Source of the DNA: Pseudonocardia oceani
GTDB lineage: Bacteria > Actinomycetota > Actinomycetes > Mycobacteriales > Pseudonocardiaceae
DNA length: 64,000 bases
Direction of reading: 5' to 3'
Assembly: GCF_019263585.2 (NCBI RefSeq)
Contig: NZ_JADQDF010000001.1
Location: 868,001-932,000, forward strand
Positions 43,380-51,448 of this stretch are shown piece by piece; the stretch's first letter is position 1, and the number at the start of each line of letters is the position of its first letter. Under the pieces are notes generated by a model that did no database searches, was not told the origin of the DNA, and was given only the letters and a program-made list of their open reading frames with translations. Made by a program: the position numbers and the translations under genes.

Positions 43380-44359
43380 ACGAGTAAGTCCGAATGCGAT
43401 CAGTGGTCGTAGGCGGTCAGGGAGCGGGTGATCGGTTGGCCGGTGGCCCGGTTGTGCCAGATCGCGGCGGTCAGGGCGAGGAGGCGTTGTCCGATCCGGG
43501 CGCCGACCCCGTCGATGGTGCGTCCGCCATGTAGTTCCAGGTCGAGCTGTCCTTTGAGGGTGTCGAAGATTGATTCGACGAGTTGGCGGACGGGTTTGAG
43601 CAGATGCTCGGCTGGATGCGGGGTGCGGTTGCGGTAGGACGGTCGCAGTAGTGCAATACCGCGTTCGGCGAGGTAGGTGTCGAGTTCGCGGGACACGTAG
43701 CCCTTGTCGGCGATGATGGTGAGTCCGGGCCGGTCGGCGGTCAGAGTGTGGTCGTGGTCCAGTGCGGCAATGAGCACCTGGCGTTCGTCGATCTTGGGGT
43801 CGGCCAGGGCCCAGGTGATAGGCAGCCCGGACGGGGTGGCGATCAGGTGCAGGCGCAGTCCCCAGAAGAACCGTGAGTGCGAGGCGCAGTAGCTGTAGCC
43901 GGCCCAGCCGGCGAGGTTGGAGCGCTTGACCGTGGGGCGGGAACGGGCGCACTCGACCGGGGTGGAGTCCACGACCCAGACCGGGTCGGCCCATAGATCG
44001 GTGTCGGTGGCCAGTACCCGGATCAGCTGTTTGATCAGGGGCAACGCCGCGCGTAGACGCTTGTTGTAGCCCGACTGGCCGGGCAGGTAGGGGAACGCGC
44101 CGGGCAGGTGTGTGGGCACGAACCGCAGCCACCGGGCCTCGGACCGCACGCCGAGCAGGACCTGGGCGACGGCGAGGGTGAGCAGTTCGGCGTCGGAGAG
44201 TTTCGGTGGTCTCCCGGTGCGGGTGCGGCGCCCGAGATAGTCATCGATCTTGACGTAAAGTGCGGTCAGGAGGGTGTTGAGGTTGGTCGTCACACACTGA
44301 CCTTCAACACCCTCCGTCCACCTTCGTGGGTGCCACGCCGTTAGGACTTACTCGTCTAG
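43376..44359 (-). mobile_element. IS982-family-like insertion sequence
   Basis: Perfect terminal inverted repeats CTAGACGAGTAAGTCC (43376-43391) and its complement (44344-44359); the outer four bases CTAG may be the target duplication, giving an element of 43380-44355. It holds one intact transposase gene and shows lower GC than its surroundings. It abuts the MITE-like element, sharing one CTAG. Looks complete and recent. Confidence 0.88.
43400..44293 (-). CDS. IS982-family transposase
   Basis: 297 aa from GTG 44293. Family opening TNLNTLLTALYVKIDDYLG, HTH-like LSDAELLTLAVAQVLLGVRS, and DDE residues in WVVDSTPVECA, LTIIADKGYVSREL and LVESIFDTLKGQLDLE. Full length with no frame damage, so likely active. 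Cuts and moves the IS around it. Confidence 0.9.
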   Translation of the reverse strand: MTTNLNTLLTALYVKIDDYLGRRTRTGRPPKLSDAELLTLAVAQVLLGVRSEARWLRFVPTHLPGAFPYLPGQSGYNKRLRAALPLIKQLIRVLATDTDLWADPVWVVDSTPVECARSRPTVKRSNLAGWAGYSYCASHSRFFWGLRLHLIATPSGLPITWALADPKIDERQVLIAALDHDHTLTADRPGLTIIADKGYVSRELDTYLAERGIALLRPSYRNRTPHPAEHLLKPVRQLVESIFDTLKGQLDLELHGGRTIDGVGARIGQRLLALTAAIWHNRATGQPITRSLTAYDH

Positions 44360-45102
44360 GCCGTCCGCGCGCCGCTCGGGCGAGCCCACACCACCTTGCC
44401 GTCGTCGTGCGGCGTCCACCCCCACCGGTCCGACAGCGCCTGCACCACCTGCAGCCCGCGGCCCCGGGGCGCGCGGACGTCGTGGGCCCGCAGGTCGGGC
44501 GGGCGGGGCGAGGAGTCCCGCACCGCCACCTCCAGGACGTCCCCGTCGAGCGTCAGGCGCAGGACCGCGCGGGACCGGGCGTGCTCCAGGGCGTTGGTGA
44601 GGAGCTCGTTGGCCACCATCACGACGTCGTCGACGTCCCAGCCGCGACCGCCGTCCGACCACTCCCGGGCGCGGGCGGCCACGACGTGGCGGGCGCGCGC
44701 CAGCGACGACGGCCCGTCGTCGACCGTCCACTGCGCCGAGAGCCGGTGCGGACGCTCGCCGCACCGGATCCGGGCCTGCTCGATGGTCGCCGCCAGGACG
44801 ATCCCGGTGAGCGCGGGCGTCGCGGCCAGGGTCGCGCGCAGCTCCGCGTCCGGGCAGCTCACGACCAGCCGCGCCGCCGGCCACCCACCCCCCGCGTCGA
44901 CGGCGTCGACCAGGACCAGGACGAGCCCCGTGACGGTGTCGGGGCCGACGCCGCCGAGGCGCCCGAGGTCGGCCACGACGCACCCGTGCTCCTGCAGCAG
45001 GACGGCCAGGACGATGCTGAGCTCCCCGTCCCCGTCCGCGGCGACGGTGCCGCGCAGCTCCACCCGCACGCCACCGGGACCGGTATGCGCTACCAGCCGC
45101 AC
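44356..45102 (-). CDS. STAS-like plus HATPase_c signalling protein
   Basis: 248 aa from GTG 45102 (a TTG at 45216 would add 38 unconserved residues). N-terminal ~100 residues are STAS-like (VRVELRGTVAADGDGELSIV, GCVVADLGRLGGVGPDTVTG); the C-terminal ~130 are an RsbW-type ATPase (VVMVANELLTNALEHARSRA, VAVRDSSPR, PRGRGLQVVQALSDRWGW). Antagonist and kinase in one chain is unusual. Its TAG stop is the CTAG at the IS end, so the gene is intact. Confidence 0.75.
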   Translation of the reverse strand: MRLVAHTGPGGVRVELRGTVAADGDGELSIVLAVLLQEHGCVVADLGRLGGVGPDTVTGLVLVLVDAVDAGGGWPAARLVVSCPDAELRATLAATPALTGIVLAATIEQARIRCGERPHRLSAQWTVDDGPSSLARARHVVAARAREWSDGGRGWDVDDVVMVANELLTNALEHARSRAVLRLTLDGDVLEVAVRDSSPRPPDLRAHDVRAPRGRGLQVVQALSDRWGWTPHDDGKVVWARPSGARTA

Positions 45103-45266
45103 GGTGACGTCCCGACAGACCCCTCGACGAACACTCCCGCTCCCGTCCCTCGCACCGGCCCGCTCCCTCGCAGAGGCCCGATGGCCCTCCCGGTACCCGG
45201 CATCGGGGTGGTGCAACCCCCGCCGCCGGTCCGGCGTCGACCGCGGCGCAGCGGGTATCCGCCGAC

Positions 45267-46004
45267 GTGCCCCACAACCTGCCCCCGGCCGACGAGCTGT
45301 CGTCGCTGCACGCCCGCACGTCGGGCCTGCTGCTGTCGCCGGAGACGGTCGGCACCGCCATCGGCCTCGTCACCTCGGTGGCGGCCGAGACCGTCCCGGG
45401 CTGCGCGGGAGCCGGGCTCACCCTCGTCGACGAGGGCGGCGCACCGAGCAGCAGCGGGGCCTCCGACGAGGTGGTCCTGCGCGCCGACGACCTGCAGTAC
45501 TCCCTCGGCGAGGGGCCCTGCCTGACGGCGTGCGCCGACCGGCTCCTGGTCCGCGTCGACGACCTCGGCGCCGAGCACCGGTGGCCCCGGTGGGCGCGGG
45601 ACGCGGCCGCACTCGGCCTGCGGTCGGCGATGAGCGCCCCCCTGGTGGCCGGCGACCGGGCGCTGGGCGCCCTCAAGGTCTACTCGGCGGTGCGCGGCGC
45701 CTTCGAGGAGCGGTCCGCCCGCGTGCTCGCGCTGCTGGGCGCGCAGGCGGCGATCGTCCTGGCCCACGCCGGGTCGGCGCAGGCGGCGGGCCGACTCAGC
45801 GAGGGGCTGCGCTCGGCCCTGCGCAGCCGCGACGTGATCAACACAGCCCGGGGCGTGGTGATGGAACGCCGTGACGTCGACGGCGACCGCGCCCTGGCCG
45901 TCCTCATCGCCGCGGGCCGCCACGAGGGCCGGACGCTGCACGACGTCGCCGTCGACCTGGTCCGCCCGGGATCCCGCCGCCGCCGCCCGCCCGACCCGTC
46001 GTGA
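45267..46004 (+). CDS. GAF-ANTAR RNA-binding regulator
   Basis: 245 aa from GTG 45267. GAF domain at residues ~20-165 (VAAETVPGCAGAGLTLVDEG, YSLGEGPCLTACADRLLV, SAPLVAGDRALGALKVYS); ANTAR domain at ~175-230 (LRSALRSRDVINTARGVVME, LAVLIAAGRHEGRTLHDVA). ANTAR proteins bind paired hairpins in RNA to prevent termination. Stop codon lies in degenerate copies of the 14-bp repeat that leads into the phosphatase gene. Confidence 0.88.
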   Translation: MPHNLPPADELSSLHARTSGLLLSPETVGTAIGLVTSVAAETVPGCAGAGLTLVDEGGAPSSSGASDEVVLRADDLQYSLGEGPCLTACADRLLVRVDDLGAEHRWPRWARDAAALGLRSAMSAPLVAGDRALGALKVYSAVRGAFEERSARVLALLGAQAAIVLAHAGSAQAAGRLSEGLRSALRSRDVINTARGVVMERRDVDGDRALAVLIAAGRHEGRTLHDVAVDLVRPGSRRRRPPDPS

Positions 46005-46092
46005 ACGGCCGGCGTGAGCGGCGCGTCGTGAGCGGCCCGTCGTGAGCGGCCCGTCGTGAGCGGCCCGTCGTGAGCGGCCCGTCGTGAGCGGG
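45997..46092. repeat. 14-bp tandem repeat bridging a stop and a start codon
   Basis: CGTCGTGAGCGGCC is repeated about five times (46024-46092), with two degenerate copies before. The first holds the TGA of the GAF-ANTAR gene (46002-46004) and the last holds the GTG start of the phosphatase (46084). Each copy contains GTGAGCGG, i.e. a GTG start, and 14 bp shifts frame per copy. Confidence 0.85.
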
Positions 46093-47565
46093 GACGACCG
46101 CAGGCGGCGCCCGGGCGCCGAGGAGCAGCGGCGGCTGCTCGCCGTCGGCCTCGCCCGCTCGGACCTCACGGCCGAGCAGCTGTGGCGCCGCTACTTCGCG
46201 ATCGGCGGCCTCGAGGGGCCGGCCGAGGTGCAGGAGCACCTCGACGGGGGCTCGTCCCTGCCCGCCGCGGAGACCGACCTGCTGGCCCACGCCGTCAACG
46301 AGCGGCTCGACGAGCTCTCCGGGCGGCGGGTGCCCTACCGCCTCGCCGTGCGGGAGCCCCCGCCCCGTTCGGGTCCCCTCGCCGCGCTCGTCGAGGCGCT
46401 GGAGGGCAGCCACCGCGCGCCGCCCGAGCGGCTGCCGGCCGTCGCGGTGGCCGCCGGGCGGGCCCTGGGCGTCGAGGTGACGCTGTTCCTCGTCGACTAC
46501 GACCAGGAGGCGCTGGTCCCCGCGGCGGGCGGCCGGGAGCCGCTCGGGATCGACTCCAGCGCCGCCGGGCGCGCGTTCGCCCGCGTGCAGGTGCTGACCT
46601 CGGCCTCGCCGGACCGGCCACGGATGTGGTTCCCGCTGCTCGACGGGGTCGAGCGCCTCGGCGTCGTCGAGGTCGCGATGGACGACCCGGCCGACCTCGA
46701 CGACCCCCACCTGCGCGACCAGTGCCGCTGGCTCAGCGCGCTGCTCGGCCACCTCGCCACCGCGACCACCCGCTACGGCGACGGGCTCGACGCCCTGCGC
46801 CGCAGGAGGCGGCGCACGGCGGCCGCGGAGCTGGTGTGGGAGCTGCTGCCGCCGCTCACCGCGGGCACGGAGACCTTCGTGCTGGCCGGGCTGCTCGAAC
46901 CGGCCTATGCGGTCGGCGGTGACGCGTTCGACTACGCGCTGAGCGAGACCACGGCCCACCTCGCGGTGTTCGACGCCACCGGGCACTCGCTGTTCTCCGG
47001 GCTCGTCGCCGGGGCGGCGCTGTCGGCCTACCGCGCCGCCCGCCGCGGCGGCGAGGGCCTCTACCACCAGGCCGCCGCGGTCGACGAGACGGTCGGCGAC
47101 CTCTTCGGCCGCACCGCACGGCTCGTCACCGGGGTGCTCGCCGAGGTCGACCTGGCGTCCGGGCGCCTGCGCTACGTCACCGCCGGGCACCCGCCGCCGA
47201 TGCTGATGCGCGACGGGCGGGTCGTCCGGTCGCTCGAGGGCGGTCGCCGCCCGCTGTTCGGGATCGCGGGCGCCGCGGCGTCCGCGCCCGCCGCGCGCAC
47301 CGGGGAGCTCACCATCGGCGAGGAGGTGCTGCAGCCCGGCGACTGGCTGGTCCTGCACACCGACGGCATCACCGAGGCGCGCGATGCCGCGGGCGAGTTC
47401 TTCGGCGAGGAGCGGCTCGTCGAGTTCCTGGAGCGCGAGGCCGCGGCCGACGCCCCGCCGCCGGAGACCGTCCGGCGGCTGGTCCGGGCCGTGCTGCGCC
47501 ACCAGGACGGGGTGCTCCAGGACGACGCCACCGTCGTGCTGGCGCGGTGGTCGCCGGTTCCCTGA
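46084..47565 (+). CDS. GAF-SpoIIE-type protein phosphatase (PP2C)
   Basis: 493 aa from GTG 46084. Residues ~115-245 are GAF-like (VAVAAGRALGVEVTLFLVDY, RMWFPLLDGVERLGVVEVAM). Residues ~265-490 are a PP2C_SIG phosphatase with metal aspartates in AVGGDAFDYAL, AVFDATGHSLFSGL, LHTDGITEARD and LQDDATVVLARW. Such enzymes dephosphorylate STAS antagonists; the STAS and STAS/ATPase proteins nearby are natural partners. Confidence 0.9.
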   Translation: MSGDDRRRRPGAEEQRRLLAVGLARSDLTAEQLWRRYFAIGGLEGPAEVQEHLDGGSSLPAAETDLLAHAVNERLDELSGRRVPYRLAVREPPPRSGPLAALVEALEGSHRAPPERLPAVAVAAGRALGVEVTLFLVDYDQEALVPAAGGREPLGIDSSAAGRAFARVQVLTSASPDRPRMWFPLLDGVERLGVVEVAMDDPADLDDPHLRDQCRWLSALLGHLATATTRYGDGLDALRRRRRRTAAAELVWELLPPLTAGTETFVLAGLLEPAYAVGGDAFDYALSETTAHLAVFDATGHSLFSGLVAGAALSAYRAARRGGEGLYHQAAAVDETVGDLFGRTARLVTGVLAEVDLASGRLRYVTAGHPPPMLMRDGRVVRSLEGGRRPLFGIAGAAASAPAARTGELTIGEEVLQPGDWLVLHTDGITEARDAAGEFFGEERLVEFLEREAAADAPPPETVRRLVRAVLRHQDGVLQDDATVVLARWSPVP

Positions 47566-47620
47566 CCGTTCGCACCCTGACCGTTCGCACCCTGACCGTT
47601 CGCACCCTGACCGTTCGCAC
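47561..47620. repeat. four perfect 15-bp tandem copies starting at a stop codon
   Basis: CCTGACCGTTCGCAC is present four times with no mismatch. The TGA in the first copy is the stop codon of the phosphatase; each later copy repeats the stop in the same frame. Confidence 0.9.
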
Positions 47621-47652
47621 CCGCCACGCACGCACCCGCCCCGCCGGGCGGG

Positions 47653-48315
47653 TCAGTGGCGCCCCAGCAGGTTGTCGGCGACGTTCTCCAGGTGCCGGCG
47701 CATCGCCGTGTGGGCGGCGTCGCCGTCGCGGTCGCGCAGCGCTTCGACGATCGTCGTGTGCTCGGCGTGGTAGCAGCGGCGCCGCTCGGGGGTGGAGGTG
47801 CGGCGCTTGAGCGTGCCCCACACGGGCAGCGCGCGGGCGGTGTTCATGACGTCGAACATGTTCATCAGCAGGCCGTTGTGCGCGGCCTCGGCGATGGCGC
47901 GGTGCAGGCGCGCGTCCCAGGACTCGAAGCCCTCGAAGTCGTCGCTGGCGCCGCCGCGCTCCAGGCAGGCGCCGACGCGGTCGAGGTCGGCGGAGGTGGC
48001 GACCCGGGCGGCCAGGGCCGCCACCGGCGGCTCGATGACGAGCCGGACCTGCATGATCTCGGCCGGGCTGGTGTCGGCGGGCGCGTCGCCGGCCGGCGCG
48101 TGGGCCACCTCGGTGAGGAAGGTGCCGCGCCCGACGTGGCGCACCACCAGCCCCTCCTCCTCCAGCACGTCGAGCGCGCGGCGGATCGCGCTCCGCGGCG
48201 CGGCCAGGCGCTCGACGAGGGCGCGCTCGGTGGGCAGCTTCGCCCCGGGGCCCAGCGACCCGTCCGCCGCCCCGTCCTGGACGAGGGCGCGGAGGGACTG
48301 CTCGACGGTCAGCAC
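47653..48315 (-). CDS. GntR-family regulator, FadR (FCD) type
   Basis: 220 aa from GTG 48315. Winged HTH in residues ~5-65 (LGPGAKLPTERALVERLAAP, RSAIRRALDVLEEEGLVVRH), then an FCD domain of six or more helices with metal-ligand histidines (WDARLHRAIAEAAHNGLL, EHTTIVEALRDRDGDAAHTA, MRRHLENV). Divergent from the FAH-hydrolase-amidohydrolase operon with phased ATTGGT repeats between them; it most likely represses that operon and itself until a pathway acid binds. Confidence 0.88.
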   Translation of the reverse strand: MLTVEQSLRALVQDGAADGSLGPGAKLPTERALVERLAAPRSAIRRALDVLEEEGLVVRHVGRGTFLTEVAHAPAGDAPADTSPAEIMQVRLVIEPPVAALAARVATSADLDRVGACLERGGASDDFEGFESWDARLHRAIAEAAHNGLLMNMFDVMNTARALPVWGTLKRRTSTPERRRCYHAEHTTIVEALRDRDGDAAHTAMRRHLENVADNLLGRH

Positions 48316-48336
48316 GCCGACACCGTAGCCCGTCTG

Positions 48337-48443
48337 ACCAATCGACACCAATCAAACCGGTTGCGGACCACCACTCGACAACGGCCGGAGGAGCGGCGTA
48401 CGGTCACGCGGTCCGCATTGGTATCAAATGGTTCAGATTGGTT
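48337..48443. promoter_or_regulatory. phased ATTGGT repeats in the GntR/FAH intergenic region
   Basis: ACCAATC at 48337 and 48347 (10-bp step) near the GntR start, and ATTGGT (48417), AATGGTT (48427), ATTGGTT (48437) with TGG exactly 10 bp apart just before the FAH start. The two groups are in opposite orientation, as for one regulator acting on both promoters. The right group ends 6 bases before ATG 48450. Confidence 0.55.
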
Positions 48444-48449
48444 CAACTC

Positions 48450-49358
48450 ATGAAGCTGGTGACGTTCTCGACCGGGGACGGCGACCGACCCGGCGTGGTC
48501 GACGCCGAGCGGGAGGTGGTGCGCGACCTGTCCACCGTCCTGCCGGCCGGCACGCGCGTGCTCGACCTCGTCGAGGGGTGGGCCGGTTACGCCGACGTCG
48601 TGGGCCGCGCGGCCCGTGGGGAGGCCGGCGTGACCGAGCACCCGCTGGACGCGGTCGTGCTGCGGGCGCCCATCCCCGAGCCGCGGCGCAACGTGTTCTG
48701 CGTCGGCAAGAACTACCGCGACCACGTCGTGGAGTTCGGCCGCTCCGGCTACGACAGCCCGGACCGCTCCGAGGACATGCCCGAGCACCCCGTGGTGTTC
48801 TCCAAGGCCACCACGGCGGTCACCGGCCCGTTCGACGACGTCGACCCGCACCCCGGCGTCACCTCCGAGGTCGACTACGAGGCCGAGCTCGGGGTGATCA
48901 TCGGCGTCGGCGGGCGCGGCATCACCCGCGAGGACGCCCACCGCCACGTGTGGGGCTACACGATCGTCGACGACGTCACGGCCCGCGACCTGCAGCGCAG
49001 CCACAAGCAGTGGCTGATCGGCAAGTCGCTCGACACCCACTGCCCGATGGGCCCCTACGCCGTCACCGCCGACGAGGTCGTCGACGTCACCGCGCTGGTG
49101 GTGGAGAGCCGCGTCAACGGCGAGCCGCGGCAGTCGGCACCCGTCAAGGACCTGATCTTCGACATCCCCGAGCTGATCGCCGTGATCTCGGCCGGCATCA
49201 CGCTGCAGCCCGGTGACGTCATCGCCACCGGCACCCCGGCCGGGGTCGGGATCGGCTTCGACCCGCCGCGGTTCCTGGTGGACGGCGACGTCGTCGAGGT
49301 GACGATCACCGGCCTCGGCACCCAGCGCAACCGCATCGCACGACGAGGAGACGCATGA
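48450..49358 (+). CDS. fumarylacetoacetate hydrolase family protein
   Basis: 302 aa from ATG 48450; the TTG 12 bases earlier lies inside an operator repeat. There is no Shine-Dalgarno, so the transcript may be leaderless. FAH fold with metal ligands in VDYEAELGVIIG and YTIVDDVTARDLQ, plus FCVGKNYRDHV and GTPAGVGIG. Family members hydrolyse or decarboxylate diketo acids at the end of aromatic pathways. Overlaps the next gene by ATGA. Confidence 0.88.
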   Translation: MKLVTFSTGDGDRPGVVDAEREVVRDLSTVLPAGTRVLDLVEGWAGYADVVGRAARGEAGVTEHPLDAVVLRAPIPEPRRNVFCVGKNYRDHVVEFGRSGYDSPDRSEDMPEHPVVFSKATTAVTGPFDDVDPHPGVTSEVDYEAELGVIIGVGGRGITREDAHRHVWGYTIVDDVTARDLQRSHKQWLIGKSLDTHCPMGPYAVTADEVVDVTALVVESRVNGEPRQSAPVKDLIFDIPELIAVISAGITLQPGDVIATGTPAGVGIGFDPPRFLVDGDVVEVTITGLGTQRNRIARRGDA

Positions 49359-50116
49359 ACATCCACGGCACGGACATCGCGGTCGAGGTCGACGGGGAGG
49401 GCCCCGCGGTCCTCTTCGTCCACGGTCTCGGCGGCACCTCGAACTTCTACCAGGTCCAGGCCGACGCTCTGGCCGCCGACCACCGCGTGATCCGCGTCGA
49501 CTCGGCCGGGGCCGGGCGCTCCGGGCTCGCCGACGGGATCAGCATCGAGAGCCACGCCGACGACCTCGCGGCCGTCCTCGACGCGCTGGACGTGGCCTCC
49601 GCCGCGGCGGTCGGGCACTCGATGGGCACGCTGGTGGTCCGGGCGCTGGCCGCGCGCCACCCGGGCCGGGTCTCCGCGCTGGCACTGCTCGGGGCCGTCG
49701 CCGAGCCCGCCGAGGCGGGGCGGCAGGCCCAGCGCGACCGCGCCGCGGTGCTCCGAGAGAAGGGCACGGCCGCCGTCGCGCCCGGGGTCGTCGCCAACGC
49801 CCTGTCCGAGGCCACGCGCCGCGACCGGCCCGAGGTCGCCGCGTTCGTCCGGGAGATGGTGATGCGCCAGGACCCCGAGGGCTACGCCCGCAACTGCGAG
49901 GCCCTCGCCGCCGCCACCGACCCCGGCCCGGTCGACCCGGCGCTGCCCCTGCTGCTGGTCACCGGCGACGAGGACAAGGTCGGTCCGCCGGCCGTCTCGC
50001 ACGACCTCGCCGCGGCCCACGGCGGCGCGACCGTCGAGATCGTGCCCGGGATCGGCCACTGGACGGCTCTTGAGGCCGCCGGGCCCGTCACCGACCACCT
50101 GCGCAAGTTCCTGTAG
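49355..50116 (+). CDS. alpha/beta-fold hydrolase
   Basis: 253 aa from ATG 49355. Oxyanion region LFVHGLGGTSNFY, nucleophile elbow AVGHSMGTLVVR (Ser), acid in LLVTGDEDKVGPP (Asp) and His in VPGIGHWTALE: a full triad. Closest in style to 3-oxoadipate enol-lactonase-type and related C-C or ester hydrolases. Second gene of the operon. Confidence 0.88.
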   Translation: MNIHGTDIAVEVDGEGPAVLFVHGLGGTSNFYQVQADALAADHRVIRVDSAGAGRSGLADGISIESHADDLAAVLDALDVASAAAVGHSMGTLVVRALAARHPGRVSALALLGAVAEPAEAGRQAQRDRAAVLREKGTAAVAPGVVANALSEATRRDRPEVAAFVREMVMRQDPEGYARNCEALAAATDPGPVDPALPLLLVTGDEDKVGPPAVSHDLAAAHGGATVEIVPGIGHWTALEAAGPVTDHLRKFL

Positions 50117-50147
50117 ACCCGCCCTCACCGACGAGGAGTCACCCCCG

Positions 50148-51440
50148 ATGAGCACGACCCTGTTCCGCAACGTCTCCATCCTCGACTCCACGGGAGCCGA
50201 CCCCTACCCCGGTGACGTCCTCGTCGAGGACGACCGGATCGCCGTCGTCGGCACCGTCGACCCCGCCCGGGCCGAGGGCGCCCGCGTGATCGAGGGCCGC
50301 GGCCGCACCCTCATGTCCGGGCTGTGCGACGCCCACACCCACTTCTCCTGGAACAACAGCGCCGACCTCGACGGCCTGGGCACGATGCCCGTCGAGGAGC
50401 ACCTGCTGTTCTGCATCGAGTCGGCGCGCACCTACATCGACTCCGGCTACACGATGTGCCTGGGCGCCGCGTCGGCGAAGGACCGCCTCGACGTCGTCTG
50501 CCGCGACGCCATCGACGCCGGGCGCATCCCCGGCCCGCGCTACCTCGCCAACGGCCCGGAGATCGCGGTCACCGGCGGAGCCCTCATCAAGTCGATCACC
50601 AAGTTCGCCGACGGCCCCGAGGGCATGCGCAAGGCCGTGCGGGAGCTGATCGAGCTCGGTGTCGACCAGATCAAGCTGTCGATGACCGGTGAGGAGATCA
50701 CCGGCACCCAGCGCGCCGAGGACACCTACTTCTCCGACGAGGAGGTCGCCGCCGCCGTCACCGAGGCCCACCGGCGCGGCAAGCGGGTCTGCGCGCACGC
50801 CCGCAGCGCGGAGAGCGTGCGGATGTGCGTCCGCCACGGCGTCGACATCGTCTACCACGCCTCTTTCGTCGACGAGGAGGGCCTGGACATGCTCGAGGGG
50901 GCCAAGGACTGGGTGTTCGTCGCGCCCGGCCTGAACTGGCTCGTCGCCACCCTCTACGAAGCGGAGGCGTTCGGCTTCCCGCAGGAGGCCGCCGAGGCCG
51001 TCGGCTACAAGAAGGAGCTGGAGCAGGCGGTCAAGGGGCTGCGCGAGATGCACCGGCGCGGGATCAAGCTGCTGCCCGGCGGCGACTACGGGTTCGCCTG
51101 GACCCCGCACGGCACCTACGCCCGCGACCTGGAGCACTTCGTCGAACTGCTCGGCTTCACGCCGATGGAGGCGATCCTGTCGGCCACCGCGCTCGGCGGC
51201 GAGATCATGCTGCGGCCCCACGAGCTGGGCAAGGTCCAGCCCGGGTACCTCGCCGACCTGATCCTGGTCGACGGTGACCCGCTCGCCGACATCACGGTGC
51301 TGCAGGACCACGACCGGCTGCACTACGTCATGAAGGACGGGCGGTTCCACAAGGAGAGCGCGGCCGACGAGGCGCCGGCGCCCGACCCCGGCAACATGCC
51401 GGCGACGGGCACCGAGCAGCTCGTCGTCCAGCGCGCGTAG
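50148..51440 (+). CDS. amidohydrolase-family metal hydrolase
   Basis: 430 aa from ATG 50148, with CGAGGAG upstream. Metal-dependent hydrolase barrel: SGLCDAHTHFSWN (HxH), VDQIKLSMTGEEI (Lys), KRVCAHARSAESVRMC and DIVYHASFVDEEG (His), KLLPGGDYGFAW (Asp). This is the imidazolonepropionase/prolidase-like branch. With the FAH and alpha/beta hydrolase it suggests ring-opening hydrolysis of a cyclic amide or lactone substrate; which one is unknown. Confidence 0.87.
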   Translation: MSTTLFRNVSILDSTGADPYPGDVLVEDDRIAVVGTVDPARAEGARVIEGRGRTLMSGLCDAHTHFSWNNSADLDGLGTMPVEEHLLFCIESARTYIDSGYTMCLGAASAKDRLDVVCRDAIDAGRIPGPRYLANGPEIAVTGGALIKSITKFADGPEGMRKAVRELIELGVDQIKLSMTGEEITGTQRAEDTYFSDEEVAAAVTEAHRRGKRVCAHARSAESVRMCVRHGVDIVYHASFVDEEGLDMLEGAKDWVFVAPGLNWLVATLYEAEAFGFPQEAAEAVGYKKELEQAVKGLREMHRRGIKLLPGGDYGFAWTPHGTYARDLEHFVELLGFTPMEAILSATALGGEIMLRPHELGKVQPGYLADLILVDGDPLADITVLQDHDRLHYVMKDGRFHKESAADEAPAPDPGNMPATGTEQLVVQRA

Positions 51441-51448
51441 GCCCCGCG

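Noticed and set aside
45103..45216. TTG start at 45216 for the STAS/HATPase gene
   Set aside because: It would add 38 residues with no conserved pattern and has no ribosome site; GTG 45102 begins the STAS-like strand directly.
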